From CAYYMH01 sp964472785 (GTDB taxonomy: Bacteria; Zhuqueibacterota; Zhuqueibacteria; Thermofontimicrobiales; Thermofontimicrobiaceae), in the NCBI GenBank assembly GCA_964472785.1, contig CAYYMH010000050.1, positions 1-30,523 of the forward strand: a DNA stretch of 30,523 bases, read 5' to 3'. Shown one piece after another: positions 1 through 8,485 of the stretch. Made by a program: the position numbers and the translations under genes. The notes beneath the pieces are model-generated. The model worked only from the letters and a program-made list of their open reading frames with translations. It was not told the DNA's origin and did not search any database. Each line of letters begins with the position of its first letter. Position 1 is the first letter of the stretch.

Positions 1-35
1 TTAAATAAATATTGGAAAAAGGAAAGGGAATTAAC

Positions 36-671
36 ATGTCGGTTTTGGAAAATTTATCAACGAATCTAATCAACGGAAAAGCGGACGAAGTAAAAAAGTT
101 CACGGAACAGGCTCTTGAAGAAGGAATATCGCCTAGAGATGTTCTGAATAAAGGCTTACTCACCGGGATGACCGAAGTAGGACGACGATTTAAAAACAAC
201 GAATTTTATGTGCCTGAAGTATTAATCGCTGCCCGTGCGATGAAGGCAGGAATGCAGATATTGAAACCAAAATTGAGTGAAACCGGCGTTGAGCCGGTCG
301 CCAAAGTCGCTTTGGGAACGGTCAAAGGTGATTTGCACGACATCGGTAAAAATCTGGTCGGCATGATGTTGGAAGGCGGTGGATTTGAGGTGGTTGATCT
401 CGGTGTTGATGTTGCCCCGGAAAAATATGTTGATGCCGCGAAAAATCAGGGTGTCAACGTTATCGGCATGTCTGCGCTGTTGACGACAACGATGCTCAAT
501 ATGAAAGAAACCGTCAAAGCACTGGATGATGCAAATTTGAGAGATAAAGTCAAAGTGATTATCGGTGGTGCCCCGGTAACGAACTCCTATGCAGATGAAA
601 TCGGCGCGGACGGATATGCCGCTGATGCTGCAACTGCTGTCGATGTCGTAAATGAATTACTCGGCAAGTAG
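36..671 (+). CDS. Corrinoid (B12)-binding methyltransferase subunit, MtaC/MtbC-like
   Basis: This is a 211-residue cytosolic corrinoid protein. Such proteins shuttle a methyl group on cobalamin between a substrate-specific methyltransferase and an acceptor methyltransferase. An N-terminal helical cap (about residues 1-85) precedes a Rossmann-type B12 domain. The B12 domain shows the base-off motif D99-L-H101-D-I-G104, with His101 as the expected lower cobalt ligand, a Ser146-x-Leu148 stretch, and a late IIGGAPV loop. The length is normal for the family. ATG 36 is preferred over TTG 12 because a purine-rich AAAGGAAAGGG lies just upstream of it and the protein then starts like its family. The substrate cannot be told from this subunit; its partner methyltransferase is probably upstream of the window or is one of the UroD-fold genes at 13964-16204. 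A terminator hairpin follows. Confidence 0.9.
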   Translation: MSVLENLSTNLINGKADEVKKFTEQALEEGISPRDVLNKGLLTGMTEVGRRFKNNEFYVPEVLIAARAMKAGMQILKPKLSETGVEPVAKVALGTVKGDLHDIGKNLVGMMLEGGGFEVVDLGVDVAPEKYVDAAKNQGVNVIGMSALLTTTMLNMKETVKALDDANLRDKVKVIIGGAPVTNSYADEIGADGYAADAATAVDVVNELLGK

Positions 672-716
672 TCATTTTGTTTTGTTTGTGTGAAGAAATG
701 AATTTAGAAATAAAAT

Positions 717-751
717 TGGGAATCTGGTTTCAGGTTCCCATTATCTTATCT
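717..751 (+). terminator. Probable intrinsic terminator after the corrinoid protein gene
   Basis: TGGGAATCTG (717-726) pairs with CAGGTTCCCA (731-740) to give a 10-bp stem with one G-U pair and a 4-nt loop. A T-rich tail, TTATCTTATCT, follows. The spacing from the stop codon (about 45 nt) is typical. This argues that the corrinoid gene is a separate transcript from the ABC-F gene. Confidence 0.7.
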
Positions 752-876
752 ATGCATTATTCATTGCCCACGGAACACACGAAATAATGTATTTATCAAA
801 ATCAGGAATAATATTTCGTTTGCTTTAGTGTGTTTAGTAGGCTAATTATAAATTTTGATTGAATAAGATTTTCAGT

Positions 877-2838
877 ATGTTCCAGATTAAAAATATAAAT
901 TACTCAATTGGTGAACGTGAGTTATTAAAGGATGTGAGTTGGGTCATTAGTCCCGGAGTTCGGGCTGCGCTCATCGGACCGAACGGTGCCGGAAAAACCA
1001 CATTATTTCGAATTCTTATTGGTGAATTGAAGCATCACAGCGGAGACATCTTTAAACCCAATGATTATCGCATCGGCTATTTGCCTCAGGAAGAAATAAG
1101 GTTCAAGGATAAATCCGTTTTGGATTTAGTTCTTGAAGGCAATAAAGAAATTTTTGATCTGGAAAATAAAATCCAATCCCTGCGTCAGCAATTAGCCGCC
1201 GATAATCAAAATCAGGAACAACTTTTAACACGCCTTGGCACCCTGGAGCATCGATATGAAATCCTGGGTGGATTTAGCTATGAATCCGAAGCCCGGGCAA
1301 TCCTTGCCGGATTAGGATTCCAGCCGGATGATTTTCAGCGCCCTCTTTCCGAATTTAGCGGTGGCTGGCGTATGCGGGCTTATCTTGCGCGGCTGCTGTT
1401 GCTGAATCCGAATCTGCTGTTGTTGGACGAACCGACCAATCATTTGGATTTACCCTCACTGGAATGGTTAGAACGATATTTGATGAATTTTCAGGGAAGT
1501 ATGATTATCGTGTCCCATGACCGATACTTTATCGACCGATTATGTCACGAAATCTATGAATTGGAACGCGGGGAATTGACGCATTACCCGGGAGATTATA
1601 AATTTTACGAGCAAAAGAAACAGGAAAAATTAGAACAGCTTCAAAAACAGTGGGAGGAACAACAAGCCGAAAGGGGAAAACAGCAGCGGTTCATTGAACG
1701 ATTTCGGTATAAAGCCAGCAAGGCGTCTCAGGTACAGAGCCGGAGAAAAATGCTGGAAAAGATGGAAAAAATTGAGATACCCCCGCCGTTGCCCCGCTTG
1801 AATTTTGATATTTCCGCTGAAATTCAGAGCTACAAAGATGTTTTGACCGTGGATGATCTGTATTTTCGCTATGATAGCGATTGGATTTTTGCAGGATTGA
1901 ATTTAAAAATTTATCGTGGAGAACGTATCGCGCTGGTCGGACCCAACGGGATTGGAAAAACCACGCTCAGCCGTTTGATTTGCAAACAATTGCAGCCGCA
2001 AAAAGGCACACTCGAAATTGGCAAAAGAACGCAGATTGGCATTTACGCGCAGCATCAAGTCGATGCCCTGAATTTGGATTCAACTGTTTACGAAGAGGTG
2101 GCAGCGTCAGCTTCAAAACGCCATGTTGATCGAGTCCGGGATGTTTTGGGAATTTTTCAATTTAGCGGTGACGCGGTCAACAAAAAGATTGATGTTTTAT
2201 CCGGGGGTGAAAAAGCGCGGGTTTCATTAGCGAAACTGCTCATTTCTCCCAACAATTTTTTGATCATGGATGAACCGACGAATCATTTGGATATCCATTC
2301 CAAAGAAGCGCTGGAAAACGCGCTGAAAAATTACGATGGCACTTTGCTGATTATCTCACACGACCGTTATTTTCTGGATAAACTGGTATCGCGGGTTATT
2401 GAAATCAAAGAGAAGCGGATCAAATGCTACGAGGGAAATTATTCGGATTACCTAAAAATTCGGGAACGTCACTCAGAGGAAAAGCCACAGTTACAAAATA
2501 GGATGGTCACCAAATCTCCTTCCAAAAAAGTAAAAGATAAAAAACGGTTGGAAGCCGAGGCGCGGCAATCAGTAAGTAAGAAGCGTAATTTTTTGAAAAA
2601 TGAAATTGCTGAACTTGAAGCGAAAATTGAGTTTTTGGAACAACGAAAAGAGGAATTGGAAGCGTTGCTAGCTGATCCTGAAACCTACAAAGACGGAATG
2701 AAAACAGCATCCATGCAAAAAGAGTACAACGGAATCCAATTAGAGTTGGAAAAAACGTACAGGGATTGGGAAGAACATCAACTGGACTTGGAAAATTTAT
2801 TGGATAAATTGAATAAAGTGATTGAAACCGTAACTTAA
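877..2838 (+). CDS. ABC-F family ATPase (Uup/YheS-like ribosome-associated)
   Basis: This is a 653-residue soluble protein with two ABC ATPase domains and no membrane segments, the ABC-F architecture. ABC-F proteins act on the ribosome (translation rescue, E-site factors, sometimes antibiotic protection). Domain 1 has Walker A at 34-42 (GPNGAGKTT), signature SGGWR at 161-165, and Walker B ending in D184-E185 with PTNHLD. A charged helical linker follows at about 236-300, the P-site tRNA-interaction region. Domain 2 has Walker A at 355-363, signature LSGGE at 441-445 and Walker B D465-E466. A lysine/glutamate-rich C-terminal coiled coil spans about 555-653. ATG 877 is chosen over TTG 859 because the family usually begins about six residues before the first strand; neither start has a clear Shine-Dalgarno site. 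The GH38-like gene starts 17 nt downstream. The ABC-F subfamily is not certain. Confidence 0.92.
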   Translation: MFQIKNINYSIGERELLKDVSWVISPGVRAALIGPNGAGKTTLFRILIGELKHHSGDIFKPNDYRIGYLPQEEIRFKDKSVLDLVLEGNKEIFDLENKIQSLRQQLAADNQNQEQLLTRLGTLEHRYEILGGFSYESEARAILAGLGFQPDDFQRPLSEFSGGWRMRAYLARLLLLNPNLLLLDEPTNHLDLPSLEWLERYLMNFQGSMIIVSHDRYFIDRLCHEIYELERGELTHYPGDYKFYEQKKQEKLEQLQKQWEEQQAERGKQQRFIERFRYKASKASQVQSRRKMLEKMEKIEIPPPLPRLNFDISAEIQSYKDVLTVDDLYFRYDSDWIFAGLNLKIYRGERIALVGPNGIGKTTLSRLICKQLQPQKGTLEIGKRTQIGIYAQHQVDALNLDSTVYEEVAASASKRHVDRVRDVLGIFQFSGDAVNKKIDVLSGGEKARVSLAKLLISPNNFLIMDEPTNHLDIHSKEALENALKNYDGTLLIISHDRYFLDKLVSRVIEIKEKRIKCYEGNYSDYLKIRERHSEEKPQLQNRMVTKSPSKKVKDKKRLEAEARQSVSKKRNFLKNEIAELEAKIEFLEQRKEELEALLADPETYKDGMKTASMQKEYNGIQLELEKTYRDWEEHQLDLENLLDKLNKVIETVT

Positions 2839-2855
2839 AACGAAGCGAGGTTGGT

Positions 2856-5630
2856 ATGGCACAAGGCTATGAATTTCATGTTACTTCAAACACACATTGG
2901 GACCGGGAATGGCGACATCCAATGCAGGAGACCCGAACCCATTTGGTTGAGCTGATGGATTGGTTGTTGGAATTATTCGAAAAATATCCGGAATATAAAC
3001 ACTACCACCTCGATTCGCAAACCATCCCGCTCGAAGATTATCTGGAAATCCGTCCTGAAAAACGAGAATTACTGAAGAAATACATTTCCGAAGGTCGGTT
3101 ATTAGTGGGACCGTGGTACACGCTGCCTGAAATGAATACCATCAGTGGCGAGGCAGTCGTCCGAAATCTGATGCGCGGGCATAAAATTGCCAGTGATTTC
3201 GGCAACGTAATGAAAGTCGGCTACACGCCGACATCTTACGGTCAATTGTCCCAAATTGCCCAAATCTACAAAAGCTTTGGTATCGACGGCATGATGTTTT
3301 ATCGGGGGATCATTCGCAGTCAGTGTGACACTGAATACATTCTCGAAGCCCCGGATGGGAGTCAAATTTTAGGCCTGCGGTTGAGCACAGAATTCAGCCG
3401 GGCGTCATTCTGGTTTTATCTGTTCCGGGCAACGATGGTGGAAGATCCGGAGCATTTTGACGGATATTACCGCTGGGAAAACGGGAAACAGCCCTACCGC
3501 CGCTGTGACGTCGCGGCAGGTGACAAAGATTATCACATGCTTGAACCGGATTCTTTGTCGCAGTTTAATCCGTCCCAAATCGAGCAGGGAATGGAAAACA
3601 TGAAAAAGGATGTGACAACAGATGCCACAACGCCCTACATTATTTTAATGGATGGGATGGACAGCGTGTTTCCGCATCCGAACACGATCAAAGTGATTGA
3701 TTATTGCAATAATGTCCAATCAAATGATAAATACATTCACAGTGCGTTCCCCGACGTGATAAAAAAGATTCGGGACGCTGTTGATTGGGATAAATTGACC
3801 GTGCTGAAAGGAGAGCGCAGGCAGCCCAGTCCGGATAACTGGTTTAACCGCTTTTTGAAAGACCAGGCGTCCACCCGGCTTTATCAAAAACAGATCAACG
3901 CCCGAATGCAGACGTTACTCGAAAAATGGGCGGAACCTTACGCGACATTTTCCTTCCTTTTTGGCAATGAATATCCGGCTCCGTATCTCGATCTGGCCTG
4001 GAAATACCTCTCAACCAATCACCCGCATGACAGCATCACCGGCGTGAGCATGGATCAGATTCACAAGGATATGTTGTTTCGCTGGGATCAGGTGAAACAA
4101 ATCGGCGAAACTATAACCGACCAGAGTTTTGGAAAAATCGTTAACCGGATTGATCTCGGCGATTTGAAAAAGGACGAAATTGCCATTGTGGCATTTAATT
4201 CGTTGAACTATGAAAGAGATGAAGTTGTCGAAGTTGAAATCGATTTTCCGGATAATCCGGATCAAAAATCTATGGAATTAATTGACGCCGAGACAGGTGA
4301 GCCGGTCGCATTTCAACTGCAGGATCGGAGAAACTGGGGCGCATTGGTAATGAGTCAACATGATATCCCGCAGCCGTTTTTTACGCGCCGCTTTAAATTC
4401 GCACTACACGTCCAGAATGTCCCAGCCTGCGGATACCGGACCTATATTGTACGGAGCAGAGAGGGGGAGCTGGTAAACTACGGTTCGATGATGACGTCCA
4501 ACCGTACCATGGAAAATGAGTTTCTGAAAGTTGATTTCAATGCTAACGGCACATTTGATTTAACTCAAAAAACTACGGGACGGGTTTTTAAAAATTGCCA
4601 TTTCTTTGAAGATGATGCCGAAGCGGGAGATCCCTGGACGCGCATTTCTCCGCTGCAGAACAGGAAAATCACGTCACTCGGTTGCCAGGCGGATCTAAGC
4701 GTGATTGAAGAAGGTGAACTGCAAACAACTGTTCAAATCGATATCGAGATGCAGGTGCCCAAATCGTTGACCGACGATAAAAAGCGCCGCACTGATGACA
4801 TGACCGCCCTTCCCATTTCTTCAAAAATCACGCTGAAAAAGAATAGCCCGCGTCTGGATATTGTCACCACTTTTGAAAATAATGCAATGGATCATCGGTT
4901 GCGCGTCTGTTTCCCGAGTGGAATGAATTCCGATGCAGTGGATGTGGAAACCGCCTTTGATGTGGTGAGCCGCAATATCAAAATTCCTGATACGCGAGAT
5001 TGGGTAGAGCCGATGACGGGCACGCAGCCGCATTTGTCATTTTTTGATCTGTCTGATAAAATTGGCGGATTGGCTGTGATTAGCCACGGTTTGACCGAAT
5101 ACGAAGTGCAGGATAATGACACCAGAACCATGGTTTTAACACTGGTCAAAGGACTGCGCTATCCCAAAGTTGGGCTGCCGGCAGAAAGGGTGGAACGACG
5201 TGAACAGATCGGCTCACAGTGTTTGGGAACGCATACTTCAGCCTACGCACTCTATCCCCACGAAGGTAACTGGGCACAGGGAAAAGTGATTGAATACACC
5301 TATCGTCATTTTACACCGTTGAAATTAGCTCAGGCCGGACCGGGGAAAGGCGAATTAGCAAAAACACAGCAATTGCTTAAAGTTAAACCGGAAGAATTGG
5401 TGCTGAGCGCACTTAAAAAATGTGAAACGCGGAATACCGTTATTTTGAGATTTTTCAATCCAACGGAAAAGGAAATTAAAGGTTCGATTCAATTCTGGAA
5501 ACCGATTAAAAAAGCCTGGCAGACAAATTTAAACGAGGAAAGAGAAGAAGAATTAAGCGTCGATGAGATAGGGGTTTTAACGCTGGATGTGAAACATAAA
5601 AAAATTGTCACCGTAGAATTGGAAATTTGA
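2856..5630 (+). CDS. Glycoside hydrolase family 38 (alpha-mannosidase-like) protein with altered nucleophile site
   Basis: A 924-residue protein without a signal peptide, so probably cytosolic. The N-terminal catalytic domain of GH38 is clear: the zinc motif H14-W-D16-R-E-W19, a D269 in a DGMDS loop where the acid/base Asp is expected, and H391-D392 in NHPHDSITG, which matches the last zinc-ligand His. A helical bundle and long beta-sandwich C-terminal regions follow (from about 420). GH38 enzymes normally carry a nucleophile Asp, also a zinc ligand, in a motif like PDSFG; here residues 123-129 read YTPTSYG, placing Thr126 at that position. It may therefore be a variant subfamily or a non-hydrolytic member. 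A GAGG sequence about 7 nt before ATG 2856 supports the start. It lies 17 nt after the ABC-F gene and before a DUF4185-like gene and sugar transporter genes, which suggests a mannoside or related glycoside as substrate (inference). Confidence 0.85.
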   Translation: MAQGYEFHVTSNTHWDREWRHPMQETRTHLVELMDWLLELFEKYPEYKHYHLDSQTIPLEDYLEIRPEKRELLKKYISEGRLLVGPWYTLPEMNTISGEAVVRNLMRGHKIASDFGNVMKVGYTPTSYGQLSQIAQIYKSFGIDGMMFYRGIIRSQCDTEYILEAPDGSQILGLRLSTEFSRASFWFYLFRATMVEDPEHFDGYYRWENGKQPYRRCDVAAGDKDYHMLEPDSLSQFNPSQIEQGMENMKKDVTTDATTPYIILMDGMDSVFPHPNTIKVIDYCNNVQSNDKYIHSAFPDVIKKIRDAVDWDKLTVLKGERRQPSPDNWFNRFLKDQASTRLYQKQINARMQTLLEKWAEPYATFSFLFGNEYPAPYLDLAWKYLSTNHPHDSITGVSMDQIHKDMLFRWDQVKQIGETITDQSFGKIVNRIDLGDLKKDEIAIVAFNSLNYERDEVVEVEIDFPDNPDQKSMELIDAETGEPVAFQLQDRRNWGALVMSQHDIPQPFFTRRFKFALHVQNVPACGYRTYIVRSREGELVNYGSMMTSNRTMENEFLKVDFNANGTFDLTQKTTGRVFKNCHFFEDDAEAGDPWTRISPLQNRKITSLGCQADLSVIEEGELQTTVQIDIEMQVPKSLTDDKKRRTDDMTALPISSKITLKKNSPRLDIVTTFENNAMDHRLRVCFPSGMNSDAVDVETAFDVVSRNIKIPDTRDWVEPMTGTQPHLSFFDLSDKIGGLAVISHGLTEYEVQDNDTRTMVLTLVKGLRYPKVGLPAERVERREQIGSQCLGTHTSAYALYPHEGNWAQGKVIEYTYRHFTPLKLAQAGPGKGELAKTQQLLKVKPEELVLSALKKCETRNTVILRFFNPTEKEIKGSIQFWKPIKKAWQTNLNEEREEELSVDEIGVLTLDVKHKKIVTVELEI

Positions 5631-5678
5631 TTTAAATATACTCATATTTAAAGTTATTATAAATTTAAAGGAATTGGC

Positions 5679-5704
5679 ATTCCGGCGTGTTTTTTTGCCG
5701 GAAT
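5679..5704 (+). other. Hairpin in the GH38 / DUF4185-like intergenic region
   Basis: ATTCCGGC (5679-5686) and GCCGGAAT (5697-5704) form a perfect 8-bp stem around a T-rich 10-nt loop. The hairpin lies 13 nt before ATG 5717. A possible GTG start at 5687 would lie in its loop. Because the T-run is inside the loop rather than after the stem, it is not a typical terminator and may affect translation of the next gene. Confidence 0.5.
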
Positions 5705-5716
5705 CTCACGATAAAT

Positions 5717-6751
5717 ATGAAAAAAAAATTAGCTGTTAAAAATGCGCGCGACCTGGGGATTCTTTTCAAAGATAACAATGTCAACATGATCGGCCAGGAT
5801 GCAGCCTATTCCATTCCGATTCACGCAAATGAGATATTCTGGGGATTTGGCGATACGTTTGTCGGTTCGTTTGATGAAACCGGCCGACGCATCCTGAAAG
5901 CAATGCCCAGCAATACCGGTCTTATTTGCTCATCAAAAAATCCGGCAGAGGGATTGGGTGATTTTAAATACTTCACTGACAATAAGAATCAGTTGCGCCA
6001 GCTCATCCCATTTGAAGCGGATGAAGGTGCTGATGACTATCGCGTTTGGGGCATGCACGGCTGTTACATTGAAGAAAAATTTTACTGGTTTTACATCCGG
6101 GTGAGGATTTTGGAGCAGGGATGCTGGCCCTTCAAATTTAAGGTCACCGGCAGTGGTCTGGCTACTGCAAATTATCCCGAATTCTGCTTTTCCAGAATCA
6201 GACAAAATGACGATACCATGATTTGGGGCAAGCACGAGCCGTGTTTTGGTGTGGCAGTTTTGCCGATCAAAGCCGATAATTTTGTTTATATTTACGGTAC
6301 TTATTTAAAAGAAGGCAGACATTTTTGCAAACTCGCGCGAGTACCTTTTGACAGCGTTGGTATTCCATCGTATTATGAATATTTGACATCACCTAAACCG
6401 GCTTGGAGTCACGATCTCGGCAAAGCCACATCAATTATGGCAGATATGCCCACTGAAATGTCGGTATCATACAATAACTATCTCGGATGTTATTTGGCAG
6501 TTCATTCTTTGGAAGTTACCGGAAAAATCGTTGGTCGCACTGCTGACAAACCTTGGGGAAGGTGGTCTGAACCGGTTGTACTGTGGACTTCAAAAATTGG
6601 TTTACGAAATCCTTTGGTTTACGGCGGCCCAGTGGTTTACGCAGGCAAAGAACATGCTGAATATTCGCAGGGCAAAGGTAAAATAATCTATTTAACCTGT
6701 GTTGAGTTTGAAGAATATTATCCGAGATTGATTGAAGTCGAATTGAAGTAA
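5717..6751 (+). CDS. DUF4185-like beta-propeller protein (copy 1)
   Basis: A 344-residue protein with the look of DUF4185-type five-bladed propeller proteins, which are related to glycosidases. Visible marks are an early GQDAAYS stretch (about residues 28-34), a FGDTF motif near 45-49, and a C-terminal KPWGRWSEP segment before a YGGPVVYAG blade. The paralogue at 16207 shares the GxDxA and GDTF landmarks. Some DUF4185 proteins are arabinan-degrading hydrolases (GH183), but I cannot assign a substrate here. There is no signal peptide, so it is predicted cytosolic, like the GH38-like protein it follows. ATG 5717 is chosen over GTG 5687 because the latter lies in a hairpin loop and would add an unhelpful Cys-containing extension; neither start has a strong ribosome-binding site. 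A role as a glycosidase, lyase or binding subunit is open. Confidence 0.7.
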   Translation: MKKKLAVKNARDLGILFKDNNVNMIGQDAAYSIPIHANEIFWGFGDTFVGSFDETGRRILKAMPSNTGLICSSKNPAEGLGDFKYFTDNKNQLRQLIPFEADEGADDYRVWGMHGCYIEEKFYWFYIRVRILEQGCWPFKFKVTGSGLATANYPEFCFSRIRQNDDTMIWGKHEPCFGVAVLPIKADNFVYIYGTYLKEGRHFCKLARVPFDSVGIPSYYEYLTSPKPAWSHDLGKATSIMADMPTEMSVSYNNYLGCYLAVHSLEVTGKIVGRTADKPWGRWSEPVVLWTSKIGLRNPLVYGGPVVYAGKEHAEYSQGKGKIIYLTCVEFEEYYPRLIEVELK

Positions 6752-6759
6752 ATTAATTG

Positions 6760-7093
6760 TTCACCGCAGAGACACAAAGAACGCAAAGAAAAAATGAATA
6801 TAAAATCAAAACATATTTATTTAACCTAAATTATTCATGAATCGTATTGTTAGTAGGCATAACTTACTTTGAAATAATTATTTGAATTTAGTTTGCTTTT
6901 AAAACTCATTTTAAAGATCATTGGCAAAATGGTTTTTCGTTAGAATAATTAACTCATTAAAAATCAATTATTTTGCCGTTTAATTATTCTGTCATAAAAT
7001 ATTTTTTGAATAATTCGGGTTAAATGATATAATAACCAATTTTTGAGTGCAGAACAAAATTTTTTATAAATATCTCCGCGATCTCGGCGGTTA
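6760..7093. repeat. Fold-back (MITE-like) intergenic repeat with CCGC-GAGA ends
   Basis: The left end, TTCACCGCAGAGACACAAAG at 6760-6779, continues as AACGCAAAGAAAAAA. The right end at 7072-7093, read on the other strand, begins TTAACCGCCGAGA. The first 13 nt match at 11 positions in inverted orientation. The interior is AT-rich and non-coding. From memory, sequences like CACCGCAGAGACGCAGAGAACGCAGAG are common intergenic repeats in environmental bacteria; that recollection needs a search. Confidence 0.55.
6923..6990. other. Two interleaved inverted repeats (pseudoknot-like topology)
   Basis: GGCAAAAT (6923-6930) is complementary to ATTTTGCC (6970-6977). AGAATAATTAA (6942-6952) is complementary to TTAATTATTCT (6980-6990). 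The arms run A-B-A'-B', so both stems together would make an H-type pseudoknot rather than nested hairpins. The 11-bp AT-only stem could be chance in such AT-rich DNA. No function is assigned. Confidence 0.35.
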
Positions 7094-7140
7094 AAATATT
7101 GATCACCTAATAGTTACAGTTCAAAAGATAACTTACTGGT

Positions 7141-8484
7141 ATGCAAGCATTTACAAAATATTTACTCATCATCATCATGATCGCTGGTGGCTACTGGCTG
7201 TTTCGCGGAAGCTCTGATGAGAGAATTACAGCCGAGGGAAAAATTCAGGTTGAATTCTGGATTGCCACGGGCACTCACGAGGAATATCCCGCTTCTGTGA
7301 AGCTATTTAATGAAAGCCAGGACAGCATTGAGGTCATTCCACGGTTCATTCCGTTCAAAGAAAATGAGAAAAAGATATTAACGGCGATACTTAGTGGAAA
7401 TCCTCCGGATGTCATTACTCAATTCAGTCCAATAGCTCGCTGGGGCGCACGGCGCGCGTTAATTCCTCTCAATGAATACATAAAAAAAGATCAGTTTGAT
7501 CCGGATATTTTTTATCCGGCCCTATGGAAAGAAATGCACTGGAAAGGTAAGGTTTTTGGCTTACCGTCTGCTGCCAGTTGTTACGGACTTTTTTATAATA
7601 AACGACTTTTCCGGGAAGCCGGCTTGGACCCGAATCGCCCGCCCAAGACATGGGACGAGGTTAAGGCTTTTTCGAGAAAATTAACAATCCGAGATGAAAA
7701 GGACAGAATTGTTCAGGCGGGATTCATTCCTAACTATGGAAATCTGACAGCAGCGATCGCGATGGCACACCAGTTTGGCGCCACATTGAGAAATGAAGAT
7801 TATACCGAGGTTCGGCTCGATGAGCAGCCGATGATCGATGCCATGAAATGGACAGTCGATTTTTATGATGAATACGGCTTAAAAGACCTCACCGCATTGC
7901 AATTAAGCTGCGGTTATGCGGAACAACATGGATTCAATTCAGAGCGTGTTGCCATGATGATTCTGGATAATTCTCATATCTATCAGATTCAGCGCTACTC
8001 GCCCCAGCTTGATTACGGCATCAGTATCATTCCATACCCGGAAAATGGAGAGACAGCGACACAAGTGAGTAGTTTCTGGCTGGCGATTCCCCGCGGTGCA
8101 AAATATCCGGACGCAGCGTGGAAATTTCTGAAATATTCGGTCAGAAAGGAAACACAGTTAGCCGGTGTTTTTATGATGGACGAACCGCTGCTTCCGGCGA
8201 ATCGTTTTGCAATTCAGGATTCTGCTTTCCTTGAAATGATGCCGTCAATGCGCGTTTTTGATAAACTGATGTATCGCGGATTCAGCGCGTCAGTTCTGCC
8301 GCTGGTGCATGAAGAGTTTTGGCGGGAATATTTTTTAGCCATGGAGCGGGCGCTTAATCATAAAGTTTCAGTTGACAAAGCACTGGAAACAGCCGACCAA
8401 CGTGTGCAGCATCAATTGAGTCGTGCCATTGAGTACGACAATTACGTGGATCAACAGATGCAGGATAAGAATTCGAACAGGTGA
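7141..8484 (+). CDS. ABC sugar-transporter substrate-binding protein (family 1)
   Basis: A 447-residue extracellular solute-binding protein of the MalE/UgpB type that captures a sugar and delivers it to the inner-membrane permease. An uncleaved or cleaved signal segment spans residues 5-18; no lipobox Cys is present, so it is periplasmic or membrane-anchored. The fold is supported by the early FWIATGTHEEYP strand, the SGNPPDVI segment, the SAASCYGLFYNKRLFREAGL hinge region typical of family 1, and late SSFWLAIPRGAKYPDAAW. A permease gene begins 2 nt after its stop, so the two are co-transcribed. ATG 7141 is the only good start. The substrate is likely an oligosaccharide or glycoside related to the GH38-like and DUF4185-like neighbours (inference). 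Confidence 0.9.
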   Translation: MQAFTKYLLIIIMIAGGYWLFRGSSDERITAEGKIQVEFWIATGTHEEYPASVKLFNESQDSIEVIPRFIPFKENEKKILTAILSGNPPDVITQFSPIARWGARRALIPLNEYIKKDQFDPDIFYPALWKEMHWKGKVFGLPSAASCYGLFYNKRLFREAGLDPNRPPKTWDEVKAFSRKLTIRDEKDRIVQAGFIPNYGNLTAAIAMAHQFGATLRNEDYTEVRLDEQPMIDAMKWTVDFYDEYGLKDLTALQLSCGYAEQHGFNSERVAMMILDNSHIYQIQRYSPQLDYGISIIPYPENGETATQVSSFWLAIPRGAKYPDAAWKFLKYSVRKETQLAGVFMMDEPLLPANRFAIQDSAFLEMMPSMRVFDKLMYRGFSASVLPLVHEEFWREYFLAMERALNHKVSVDKALETADQRVQHQLSRAIEYDNYVDQQMQDKNSNR

Positions 8485-8485
8485 T

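Larger units (their letters stand above)
6752..7140. other. 389-nt AT-rich intergenic region before the sugar-binding protein gene
   Basis: No plausible gene is seen. The region is filled mostly by a fold-back repeat (6760-7093) with an interleaved pair of inverted repeats at 6923-6990. It probably also holds the promoter of the transporter operon, but I could not pick convincing -35/-10 boxes. No strong Shine-Dalgarno precedes ATG 7141. Confidence 0.6.

Noticed and set aside
12..35. TTG start giving an 8-residue longer corrinoid protein
   Set aside because: The extension covers the purine-rich ribosome-binding site of ATG 36 and is not part of the family.
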